Origin: Phycisphaerales bacterium
GTDB taxonomy: Bacteria; Planctomycetota; Phycisphaerae; Phycisphaerales; UBA1924
Length of the DNA stretch: 64,000 nt
Assembly (NCBI GenBank): GCA_016742075.1
Contig: JACVCL010000001.1
Span: 186,001-250,000 of the forward strand
Direction of reading: 5' to 3'
Shown one piece after another: positions 41,184 through 49,882 of this stretch. The notes under the pieces were generated by a model. It saw only the letters and a list, made by a program, of their open reading frames with translations, did not search any database and was not told where the DNA came from. The translations under genes and the position numbers were made by a program. Within the stretch, counting starts at the first letter, position 1. Every line of letters starts with the position of its first letter.

Positions 41184-43319
41184 TTGCAACTGTTTCCCAA
41201 AGACAAGACGATCGGCATCTTCCGCGGCTTCACGGAGGGTGGGTTGGAGTTCCACGCTGATCTTGCGCTGCCATACCAGAGCAACTTCCAGAACATCCCG
41301 ATGCACGGCCAGCTAGTGCTCGTGCAGTTGGAGACGCCGAGCGAAGCAGTGCTGGGGCGAATCACGTCTCTGTCTTCGGATGGCCGCTTGACCGGTGCAG
41401 CGGGCGAAGATTTCAACATTCGCGCCATGCGTGAGTCTCGGAACGTACCGGAACAGCTGCGAGAGGATTACCTCAAGTACCGTGTTGACATCCGGGTACT
41501 CGGTGTGCTTCGAGTGAACGGGGACAAGAAGCTCACATTCGTGGCGTCCCACCGGCGTCTTCCACACGTCGGCAGTCCTGTCGCGTTCGTAGATGATGTC
41601 ATTCTGAAGGAATTGCTGGGACACGACAGTGATGGTGCCATCATCGGCCACTACGCGATGGGAGAGTACGTGTACACGGGTGGCAACGCTGCCGTCGCGC
41701 CCGACGAGTGGGTCCAGCACCTGAACCCGGAGCTCAAGGTCAAGTTCCTTGCCAGCAGTCTCGTATCTCGCCGCACATTCGTCTTCGCACGTGCTGGCTT
41801 CGGCAAATCGAACTTGAATAAGCTGTTGTTCTCTGAGTTGTATCGCAACGACCCGATGTCCCCCCGACGCGGTGGAAAGGAGGTACCTGTCGGGACGATC
41901 ATCTTCGATCCTGATGGGGAGTACTTCTGGCCAGATTTCAAGGACCGCCCCGGTCTGGCCGACGTGCCTCATCTGAGAGACAGACTGGTCGTGTTCACAT
42001 CGCGCAAGATCGAGAGTAAGTACTACATGTCGTTTGTGGCGGCCGGTGTCAAGCTGGACATCCGCACATTGAGTGCTAGTGACGTGATCTCCCTCGCGCT
42101 GTCCCCGGAGAAACAGGATCAGCAAAACGTAGCCAAGCTCCGTGCCGTCCGTGGCCAGAACTGGTCCGACCTTGTCGATCTGGTCTTCAGAGATGGAAAC
42201 TCAGCCAGCATCAACGACATCAAGCGTTTGTTGAACGTATCCCATGACGGCATGAGCGATGTCGAAGTCTTCGCGGCACGAGCGAATCTGACCCGGATCG
42301 TGAACATGCTCCACGATCCTGCTAGTCGTCTGATGGACGCGCTGCTTGCAGCGCTAAAGGAAGGCAAGCTCTGCGTTGTGGACGTGTCTCAGCTTCGCGG
42401 CGGTCCCTCGCTTGTCCTGAGTGGCCTGATCCTGAGGCGAATATTCGACCGCAATCAGGAGGAATTCACAAAGGAAGTGCCGCAGAGCATTCCCACGATT
42501 GCCGTTGTCGAAGAGGCTCAATCGGTGCTGAACGAGAAGGCGTCCGCGGCCCAGCCATATATTGAATGGGTCAAGGAAGGCCGCAAGTACGACCTCGGCG
42601 CGATGTTGATCACCCAGCAACCAGGCAGCATCCCAGGCGAGATTCTGAGCCAAGGGGACAACTGGTTCATCTTCCACCTGCTGTCAGCTGCAGACCTCCG
42701 AAGTGTGAAGGCGGCCAATGCGCACTACAGCGATGATCTCTTGAGCTCGCTTCTGAATGAACCGATTCCCGGGCACGGTGTGTTTTGGAGTAGCGTCGGC
42801 GGCCGGCCATTCCCCATCCCCTTTAGGGCCATGCTGTTTGAGGGTCTCTACAAGACCGTGGATCCCACGTACTCGGCTCCGGCGGTCGATACGTTCGCCA
42901 GTCGGCTGCGCGCGCGACTCGGGGCAGAGGTTGCTGCCGTCACGGCTGCGCCGGCGCACGCGGCGGGTGTGGCGACGTCAGCCACAGGAGGGGTGGCACA
43001 AGGCGACGATGAGGGCGTGCCAGTGGATTTCCGTGCCGTCGCCATCCAGGTTGCCAAGGACAAGCTTCGCCAAGATCAGGAGTTCGTCGAGCAGTTCAAC
43101 CGCACGATTGGTGTTCCGTGGTTCGTTGTCCAGCGAAAGCTGTCCGATCAACTACCTGCGAGCATGACCGATCGGGATGACCTTGCGCTCCAGCTGGTGA
43201 CTGAAGTGCTAACAGAGCTCGCTGGGCAAGAGGGTGCTGGATGGCATCGTGAACGTCGGCAGAAGAAGAACGACCCGTCGAAGACACTCGTATGGGTGGT
43301 CAAAGGGCCCACCCCTTGA
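41184..43319 (+). CDS. herA: HerA-type FtsK-like hexameric ATPase (DUF87)
   Basis: TFVFARAGFGKSNLNKLLFSEL, TIIFDPDGEYFW, IPTIAVVEEAQSVL, AMLITQQPGSIPGEILSQGDNWFIFHL; TTG start with GGAGG SD. Confidence 0.88.
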   Translation: MQLFPKDKTIGIFRGFTEGGLEFHADLALPYQSNFQNIPMHGQLVLVQLETPSEAVLGRITSLSSDGRLTGAAGEDFNIRAMRESRNVPEQLREDYLKYRVDIRVLGVLRVNGDKKLTFVASHRRLPHVGSPVAFVDDVILKELLGHDSDGAIIGHYAMGEYVYTGGNAAVAPDEWVQHLNPELKVKFLASSLVSRRTFVFARAGFGKSNLNKLLFSELYRNDPMSPRRGGKEVPVGTIIFDPDGEYFWPDFKDRPGLADVPHLRDRLVVFTSRKIESKYYMSFVAAGVKLDIRTLSASDVISLALSPEKQDQQNVAKLRAVRGQNWSDLVDLVFRDGNSASINDIKRLLNVSHDGMSDVEVFAARANLTRIVNMLHDPASRLMDALLAALKEGKLCVVDVSQLRGGPSLVLSGLILRRIFDRNQEEFTKEVPQSIPTIAVVEEAQSVLNEKASAAQPYIEWVKEGRKYDLGAMLITQQPGSIPGEILSQGDNWFIFHLLSAADLRSVKAANAHYSDDLLSSLLNEPIPGHGVFWSSVGGRPFPIPFRAMLFEGLYKTVDPTYSAPAVDTFASRLRARLGAEVAAVTAAPAHAAGVATSATGGVAQGDDEGVPVDFRAVAIQVAKDKLRQDQEFVEQFNRTIGVPWFVVQRKLSDQLPASMTDRDDLALQLVTEVLTELAGQEGAGWHRERRQKKNDPSKTLVWVVKGPTP

Positions 43320-43320
43320 T

Positions 43321-44430
43321 CTATGCGAGCACGGCGTAGAAGTCGTGCTCTTCCTTCGGGGCTGGACCGCCATGCGCGAATTGCGTGGCCTGGCGGCGAC
43401 CGGCGTTCGCATCACCCGCTGAGACCGCCGTGGTGAGTCGCCACCCGGACTCGTCGAGCGAGGCTTTCAGGAGCCCAACTGGATCCACATCTCGGTCAGC
43501 AATTCCGCCAAAGCGGATCACAAGTCTCGCATCGTCAGCGGCATGAGCAGCGATGCCTTTCCAGACCTTTCGCAGGTCATCTGCGAAGGCGTCGGCAGAT
43601 CTGTGGTCCATCTCCCCCTGCGGTGGTCGGTACGCAACTGTAGAGGGTCCACCGAGAAACCAGCTGCGAAGCCATTGGTCCGGAATATACGTCCGCATGC
43701 CATAGTATGGCGGCGACGTGATCGCCCAGCGAAATGTGCGCGTGCCGAACACATCAGCCGTGCGGCTGTCGCCGAGAACCACCTGCGCCGGCGTATGCTG
43801 AGGTCGTTCTGAGAGATACCTGCGAGCTCGTGTTCTGATCACCTCGATTACATCCACAACTGGCGGCTTCATGCGTCGTTTGCGCCAGAAACGAACGGCA
43901 TAGTCGGGCTTTGGTGCGAACGTGCGTGGGCACTGATTGGACAGATGCGACGCGGCCAACTTTGTCCGCGGACCATGAAGCGCTCCGAGGAGTATCGCAC
44001 GCAGCAAGAGCCGTGAATCACTCGAACAGTCCCGCAGTAGCTCCTTTCGGAGCCAGCAGACTTGCTTGAGTACAGAATGCTCGAACGCCAGTTCCCAAAA
44101 CTCACCCTGTGGCACCGTCACCCGCTTGGGCATGGCGTCCAGAATACTCTCTGCCACGCGTACAACGTCGCACACACGTGCATCGGCCAGCTTCGCTTTG
44201 GTTAGCGCGACGGCGACGGGACTGCTGTCGACGCCAAGCGACGAGAGGCCCAGCATCCTCGCCGCGAAGTTCGTGGTTCCGCGGCCGCAGAACGGGTCAA
44301 CTACCCAGTCGCCCCTTCTCGCTCGCCCGCGAAGAACGCGGAGGGGAAAGTCCAACGGGAACATGGTGTAGTACGGGCAAATCGCGTTGAGTGCCCGCAG
44401 AGGTTCGAGTTTGGCGGCTGAGTCAGCCAT
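43321..44430 (-). CDS. DNA methyltransferase, N4C/N6A type (TSPPY)
   Basis: VVDPFCGRGTTNFAARMLG precedes ITSPPYYGMRTYIPDQW; start ATG 44430. Confidence 0.85.
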   Translation of the reverse strand: MADSAAKLEPLRALNAICPYYTMFPLDFPLRVLRGRARRGDWVVDPFCGRGTTNFAARMLGLSSLGVDSSPVAVALTKAKLADARVCDVVRVAESILDAMPKRVTVPQGEFWELAFEHSVLKQVCWLRKELLRDCSSDSRLLLRAILLGALHGPRTKLAASHLSNQCPRTFAPKPDYAVRFWRKRRMKPPVVDVIEVIRTRARRYLSERPQHTPAQVVLGDSRTADVFGTRTFRWAITSPPYYGMRTYIPDQWLRSWFLGGPSTVAYRPPQGEMDHRSADAFADDLRKVWKGIAAHAADDARLVIRFGGIADRDVDPVGLLKASLDESGWRLTTAVSAGDANAGRRQATQFAHGGPAPKEEHDFYAVLA

Positions 44431-44527
44431 GGTTCGAAGTGTACGTCGAGTTGTTCGGGAAGGCCTCCTCCACCTCACGGGTCGCATGCGAGAGCCACAA
44501 GCGCTCAGCTGAGCTTCAAGAGACAGA

Positions 44528-45208
44528 TCATTCTGGTGCATTGGCCGCCCACATTCCCGTATACCGTGGTCTGTTCCCCTCGACCCACGTTCCCGCGAAC
44601 AGGTGCGCGCCCAACAGGAACTGCTTCGCGTCGGGATTCGACTTCGACTCCCCAACCGTCGGGTGGAAGTACGCCGGCGGATACAGCGCCACGTCGTCGT
44701 ACTGCGTGACGATCCGGGCGATGAGCCCCGGCCCCGCCTGATCGCCAACGTACCGCCGCTCGAAGAACGACTCTTCGATCACCGCCACCGCGTGCCACAT
44801 CGCCGGGTGGTTGGGCGGGAAGCCCATCGCGGCGTTGGTCACGATGTCGAGCTGCTCGCACGCGGCCCAGGCGCGAACTTCGGGCGGGCACATCTCATCG
44901 AGCGGACGGATGGGCTTCACGTCGGTGTCGAGGTAGACGCCGCCGAAACGGGCCAGGAGTTCGAGCCGCAGGATGTCCGAGCGCATCACGCAGCCGGGCG
45001 TGCCGCCGACGTTGCCGCAGGCGTCCCAGGCGTTGCGGTTGAAGATCGGCGGCAGGTGGTCGTCCGTCCACAGCCGCATCTCCCAGTGCGGGTTCATCTC
45101 GGCGAAGCGGCGACGCCAGCGTCGCTGGTTCAGCGGCATCTCGCCCTTGCCCAGCCAGATCTGGTGGAGGACCCGCGGGATCGAGGTGGTGCGTGCTGGT
45201 GTGCTCAC
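44528..45208 (-). CDS. OCH1/DXD-type glycosyltransferase
   Basis: IPRVLHQIWLGKGEMP...MRSDILRLELLARFGGVYLDTDVKPIRPLDEM. Confidence 0.88.
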   Translation of the reverse strand: MSTPARTTSIPRVLHQIWLGKGEMPLNQRRWRRRFAEMNPHWEMRLWTDDHLPPIFNRNAWDACGNVGGTPGCVMRSDILRLELLARFGGVYLDTDVKPIRPLDEMCPPEVRAWAACEQLDIVTNAAMGFPPNHPAMWHAVAVIEESFFERRYVGDQAGPGLIARIVTQYDDVALYPPAYFHPTVGESKSNPDAKQFLLGAHLFAGTWVEGNRPRYTGMWAANAPE

Positions 45209-45828
45209 GCCACCACCTCCGCGGGCTTGGCCTGCACGAACGCGAACGCTCCGCCGTGGGCCCTTGCGGCCTCCTCGCCATACTCGAAGAGCACCCAGTG
45301 GAACGGCACCACGTCACGGAAGTGGCCGTGGTCGCGGACCACGCGCGTGAGGAACCCTGGCCCGCTCTGGTCCCACACGCCGCGATACACCAGCACCGAG
45401 TGTGGTAGATCGCGGATCGCGTGCCACAGCATCGGGTGGTTCCGAGTCGCCCCCAGCACCGACGGCGAGAGCATGTGTGGCCTGCTCGCGCCGTGGCTGG
45501 CGATCGTCGAGCAGAATGCACCGACGCCGGCGACGATTTCATCGAGCGGGCGCAGCGGCAGACGGTCGGGATCGACGAAGACGCCGCCTTCGCGGGCCAG
45601 CACCTCGTAACGCAGCAGGTTCAGCCGCGCGGCTGACGCCGCGGGCTCGGCGAGCCCAAAGGTCTGCTGCCACTGGTCGTAGTTGAGGATCGGAGGTTTG
45701 GTGTCGAGCGTGAGCGTAACCACATCCCACTCGGGGTGCATGGTCTGCCACGCGTGCCGCCACGCGGTGAGCCGCTCCTTGTCGGGAGCCTCGCTGAGGT
45801 CCGCCGTGTAGATGACCTTCGGGATCAC
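45205..45828 (-). CDS. Glycosyltransferase, DXD sugar-binding family-like
   Basis: IPKVIYTADLSEAPDKERL...ARLNLLRYEVLAREGGVFVDPDRLPLRPLDEIV; GTG start; GTGA overlap with next gene. Confidence 0.75.
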   Translation of the reverse strand: MIPKVIYTADLSEAPDKERLTAWRHAWQTMHPEWDVVTLTLDTKPPILNYDQWQQTFGLAEPAASAARLNLLRYEVLAREGGVFVDPDRLPLRPLDEIVAGVGAFCSTIASHGASRPHMLSPSVLGATRNHPMLWHAIRDLPHSVLVYRGVWDQSGPGFLTRVVRDHGHFRDVVPFHWVLFEYGEEAARAHGGAFAFVQAKPAEVVA

Positions 45829-47327
45829 GCCTTTGCCTCCTCTTCGATGCCGCTGCCGAGACTGCCCACGCCGCTCTGCTGCCATTTCGCAGGAGGCACA
45901 CCCTCCATGCCGCCCTCGATGAAGGACGACGCGCCCACGCCGAGCGCCACCGACTGCTGGGCGCTGCCGGATCCCGAGCCGGAACCGGGCGGGCCCGAGC
46001 CGCTGTCGCTCCCGCTCGAGGAGCCCGACGAACTGCCGGAACTGGACCCGGAGCTCGATCCCGAGCTTGACATGGACGATCCACTTGACTTGCCGCTGCC
46101 GGAGCCGCTGCCGCTCGAGGACCCCGACCCGGAGCCGGAGCTCGACCCTGAACCCGACGATGAACCCGAACCGCTCTGCTGCGTCGCGGGCATGTCGTTG
46201 TGGATCCACACGCCGCCCGCCAGGAACACGTTCAGGCCAGGCACATGCACCGCAACCGTCGTCACACGCTCGGCCGACCGCTCGACCGTCTCGACCAACT
46301 CTTCGCTCAGATCTTGCCGGATCAGCGCGTCGCCGACCTGCACGAACTCCGCCGAGGCGAAGCCGATCTCCTCGTTGCGCTTCAGGAGCACCGGGTGCTC
46401 GGGCGTCAGACGCAGGCGGCCGTTGATGGTGATGAAGCCCTCGTGTGCGCCGAGCTTCACGCTTCCGACGGTGCCGGTGACGGGCGTGAGCGCCGCCTCG
46501 GCCCAGGGCCGGAGCCACTGGTACTGCGCACGCCACGGCACATCGCGGTCCAGCCCCGCCACGTCGAGCGCCGCGACACGGTCGCCAGGCTGGAGCGATT
46601 CGACCGGCTTGATCGATCCGTCCGCCAGCACCACGGGCGTGCCCGCGAGCACGCAGTTGGAGCCGGGTCCGGAGCCGCCGGGACCGCTGCCACCCGGGCC
46701 AGAACCACCGGGGCCCGAACCGCCGGGGCCAGATCCACCGGGGCCGCTGCCGCCGCCGCTCGACCCGCCGCCACCCGAAGACCCGCCGCCGGAAGAGCCG
46801 CCGCCCGATGAGCCCCCGGACGATCCTCCCGACGACATACCAGAACTACCGCCGGAAGACATGCCCGACGATGCGCCCGAACTCGCCCCGGATGACATCC
46901 CGCTGGACGCGCCGGACGAACTCCCGCCGCCGGAACTGCTCATGCCCGAGCTGCTCATGCCAGACGAGCCTGTGCTCGATGGCGTCTGCGAACTCGTCGG
47001 CGTCTGTGACGAGTTCGTCGTCATCCCGCTCGACGACATCGGCCCGCTGCTTGATGGCGTGTGCGTTGTCCCCGACGTGTTGCTCGTGAACGCGCCGGTG
47101 GTGTAGAACGTCAGCGTCGGCGTGCCGCCCGGACCGGTGGTGTAGATCACATCGCCGGTCGTCGAGTAGCTCGGCGGCATGCTCGGCGTGCTGGTCGGCG
47201 TCGAGTACGTGCTCTCCGGGGTCGAGCCCGACGGCGTCGAGTAGTTGCTCGATCCGCCGCCCTGCGGAGCACGTCCGGTCGCCCAGACGGGGATGTAGAG
47301 GTAGTACCGTGTGGGGCCGTCGCTCAT
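45825..47327 (-). CDS. Ser/Gly-rich low-complexity protein with embedded Hint (bacterial intein-like) domain
   Basis: (GPGGS)n-N-CVLAGTPVVLADGSIKPVESLQPGDRV...LTPEHPVLL...VHVPGLNVFLAGGVWIHND-(SGSGSS)n. Confidence 0.82.
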   Translation of the reverse strand: MSDGPTRYYLYIPVWATGRAPQGGGSSNYSTPSGSTPESTYSTPTSTPSMPPSYSTTGDVIYTTGPGGTPTLTFYTTGAFTSNTSGTTHTPSSSGPMSSSGMTTNSSQTPTSSQTPSSTGSSGMSSSGMSSSGGGSSSGASSGMSSGASSGASSGMSSGGSSGMSSGGSSGGSSGGGSSGGGSSGGGGSSGGGSGPGGSGPGGSGPGGSGPGGSGPGGSGPGSNCVLAGTPVVLADGSIKPVESLQPGDRVAALDVAGLDRDVPWRAQYQWLRPWAEAALTPVTGTVGSVKLGAHEGFITINGRLRLTPEHPVLLKRNEEIGFASAEFVQVGDALIRQDLSEELVETVERSAERVTTVAVHVPGLNVFLAGGVWIHNDMPATQQSGSGSSSGSGSSSGSGSGSSSGSGSGSGKSSGSSMSSSGSSSGSSSGSSSGSSSGSDSGSGPPGSGSGSGSAQQSVALGVGASSFIEGGMEGVPPAKWQQSGVGSLGSGIEEEAKA

Positions 47328-48256
47328 CGTGCGGCCTCCTGCGGCGTGGGGGTGGGATTGGGCTCGTACCAGCCGTCGGTGCGGATGGGCTTGCCGCATT
47401 CCGACGCGGCCGCCTTCACCGCGTCCTCGAAGGCCATCTTCTCGAAGACCTCCAGAGCGCTGCCCGGCGAGCAGTTCACCACGCGGAAGCGGTGCTTCTC
47501 GAAGTGCGGCTTGAGAGCCTCGAACCTCTTCGAAAGCGAGTCATACAGCACGTTGTTGTGCCGGATCGCGTTCTGGGCCCGGTGCTCGTCGAAGGCGTAC
47601 TTGCGCTCCGCGTCCATCTTGAAGTCGCAGCCCAGCAGGTACACCGTCGAGAACCCGAGGTAGTGCAGCAGCCGCAGGGCGACGAGCATGACCGAGCGCT
47701 TGCCGGTGATGCCCAGCGAGTCGGGGTTCTTCGCGTCGTTGCCCCATGAGATCGTGTCCCCGGTGAGGAAGCGCTCGTGGTCGAAGTGGTCGCTGCGGCG
47801 GAAGAACAGCACGCCGGGCATCTGGTGAACCTTGAAGGCGCTGTTGCGGAGCGTGCCGTCGGGGTTCATGACCTTCAGCCGCTTGTCCCACATGCACGTG
47901 GGCACGAACTTCAGGATGCCCGGGTCCTTCCACCCCACGTCGATGAAGCGGCCAGGGTCGTCCACGCAGGTCCACAGCGTGGGCCGCCGCACCGACCAGG
48001 CGTTGTTCACGGCCATCGTGACGATGCCACGGGCGTCCAGCAGCGAAAGGTCGATCTGCTTGAGGGACGGCCCGGAGAGCATCAGGAACGCCGACCGCCC
48101 CCCCGTCCCCCGGTAGAACCCGCTCAGGGACACGGACTCGAACGTCGGCGGGGCGGTGTAGAGGCGCAGGCCATCACGCGCGGGCTTGCGCGCCTTGAGG
48201 CCGGCCTGCAGCGCCGCGATGTCGGACTGGTTCTCACGCACCGCAGCACCCCCCAT
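47324..48256 (-). CDS. DUF115/MptE-like protein (motility accessory factor/glycan-related)
   Basis: GRSAFLMLSGPSLKQIDLSLLDARGIVTMAVNNAW; YLLGCDFKMD. Confidence 0.6.
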   Translation of the reverse strand: MGGAAVRENQSDIAALQAGLKARKPARDGLRLYTAPPTFESVSLSGFYRGTGGRSAFLMLSGPSLKQIDLSLLDARGIVTMAVNNAWSVRRPTLWTCVDDPGRFIDVGWKDPGILKFVPTCMWDKRLKVMNPDGTLRNSAFKVHQMPGVLFFRRSDHFDHERFLTGDTISWGNDAKNPDSLGITGKRSVMLVALRLLHYLGFSTVYLLGCDFKMDAERKYAFDEHRAQNAIRHNNVLYDSLSKRFEALKPHFEKHRFRVVNCSPGSALEVFEKMAFEDAVKAAASECGKPIRTDGWYEPNPTPTPQEAAR

Positions 48257-48842
48257 CGCTCTTGAACCTCCCGACGATGTACCGGGAGCCCGCCTTCGGC
48301 TTGGTCGCGACCCCGACGCGGGCGATGCGCTCCAGCCACCAGTCCAGCGGCCGCACCGTCGGGTGCAGCCCCTCGCCGGCGATGGTGGTCGTGCTCGGCC
48401 GCGTGCAGATCGAGAAGATGAACCGCCCCCGCGGCACCGCGACGCGGCGCATCTCGGCGAGGGTGAGATCCACATCCTCCGGCAGCAGATGCTCGAGGGC
48501 GTCGAAGCTCGTCACCACGTCGGCGATGCCTGCCTGGAGCGCCGTCGCGTGCATCGGGCGCACGAGATCGGCCTCGGGGAAGGCGAAGTCAATGCCCAGC
48601 CCGTCGATGCCCAATCGCCGCAGCTCGCGCACGAGGTCGTTGCGGCCGCAGCCAAAGTCCACCACGAACCTCGGCTTGCTCTCCTGGATGAGCGGGATCG
48701 CGGCGCGGCCGTGGTTGGATGAGCCGTATGTCGAGCCGGGCTTGTTCGCCAGCGACAGATACTTGGCCCGCTCCTTGGCGCGCTTGGCGTCCAGCGGCGT
48801 CACCGGCGCGGGTGTAGTCGTGGGGGTCGGAGTGGTCGTCAT
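48234..48842 (-). CDS. Class I SAM-dependent methyltransferase (prophage-borne)
   Basis: RFVVDFGCGRNDLVRELRRLG; SFDALEHLLPEDVDLTLAEMRRVAVPRGRFIFSI. Confidence 0.8.
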   Translation of the reverse strand: MTTTPTPTTTPAPVTPLDAKRAKERAKYLSLANKPGSTYGSSNHGRAAIPLIQESKPRFVVDFGCGRNDLVRELRRLGIDGLGIDFAFPEADLVRPMHATALQAGIADVVTSFDALEHLLPEDVDLTLAEMRRVAVPRGRFIFSICTRPSTTTIAGEGLHPTVRPLDWWLERIARVGVATKPKAGSRYIVGRFKSDGGCCGA

Positions 48843-49879
48843 TCCGCACCTCCGATGTAAAGATTGAACTTGCGGTCCTCGTCGGCGGGGTCGGCGATCT
48901 CGATCAAGCTCATGGCCTCAAAGACCCACACCGGCTTGCCACGGCTGTTGCGCTCGCAGGTCATCTGCACGCACACACCCTCGGGGACGGGCACGAGCTT
49001 GGGCTTGAGCGACCGCGCGGGCGGGCACTTGGGGAGCACGCCGGGCAGCTCGCACACCGGCCCCAGCCCGAGCAGGCCGCCGAACCCCGAGCCGGGCTCC
49101 GAGTCGTTCATGTGGTGGGCCTCGAATCGGTTGATCGCCAGGCGCGTGGGGTCCTCGCCGCCGCTGGGGGCCTGCGAGCTCAGTCCGTTCTCGACCGGCA
49201 CGTAGCGCAGGTAGTCCGGGCTTCCGGGGTTGCCGTCGATCTGAGCCTCAACCCACGGGTAGCGCCAGCGGTTCCGCTCGGTGGGGATTGGCTGGGCCGC
49301 GCCGAGGATCGCGGTGATGCGCCCGGGCGACGGACGGCCGAGTTCGATCACCGCCCACTTCTCGCCGGTGCCGTCCTCTTTCCACAGGATCGGGATGCCG
49401 CCCATGGGGGTGCTGGCCAGGACCGTCTCGTCTGCCGCGAGCTCGCAGGTGGTGTCCGTCTCGTTGGTGATGTAAACGCGGGCGGTCGTGACGCCGGTGA
49501 GCACGCAGGGACCGAGGGCGTTGGGCTTGATCGGCTGGAGCGCCACCGCGAAGGCGAGCGTGTCGGACTCCTCGGTGGCGACATCGCCGGTCAGTGGCGT
49601 GCGGCTGTGGAACGTTCGCTCCTGGTCGTCTTCGCCCGGCCCGACCAGCACACCCGTGATCGCCAGCGCGTGGTGCGGCTCGATCAGTTCGTCCGAGTCA
49701 TTGCGGACGAGCACCACGCCGATGCCACGCTGGACAGATTCGACCAGCGGACCCGCGACGGCCTGGCCGCGCCCCTGACGCGAGCGCAGATCGACCGCCG
49801 CATCGACGAACGCGTTGTACGCGCCCGCAGGGATGCGGAGCGGCTGACCGGAGCGGACTTTGCGGAGGTCGTCGGGCAT
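48839..49879 (-). CDS. Phage structural/hypothetical protein
   Basis: Position in late operon; ATGA overlap with the methyltransferase gene; no recognised domain. Confidence 0.65.
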   Translation of the reverse strand: MPDDLRKVRSGQPLRIPAGAYNAFVDAAVDLRSRQGRGQAVAGPLVESVQRGIGVVLVRNDSDELIEPHHALAITGVLVGPGEDDQERTFHSRTPLTGDVATEESDTLAFAVALQPIKPNALGPCVLTGVTTARVYITNETDTTCELAADETVLASTPMGGIPILWKEDGTGEKWAVIELGRPSPGRITAILGAAQPIPTERNRWRYPWVEAQIDGNPGSPDYLRYVPVENGLSSQAPSGGEDPTRLAINRFEAHHMNDSEPGSGFGGLLGLGPVCELPGVLPKCPPARSLKPKLVPVPEGVCVQMTCERNSRGKPVWVFEAMSLIEIADPADEDRKFNLYIGGAE

Positions 49880-49882
49880 GTT

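Noticed and set aside
43321-44430. Complete restriction-modification system
   Set aside because: No restriction endonuclease motif in adjacent ORFs; only the methyltransferase is supportable.
45736-47106. 456-aa Pro/Asp/Glu-rich plus-strand ORF
   Set aside because: Exact antisense of the Ser/Gly repeat Hint protein; acidic/proline repeats result from the repeat codons.
46640-47230. CRISPR-like or tandem-repeat array
   Set aside because: Repetition is codon-level Ser/Gly/Pro coding repeats of one protein, without spacers.
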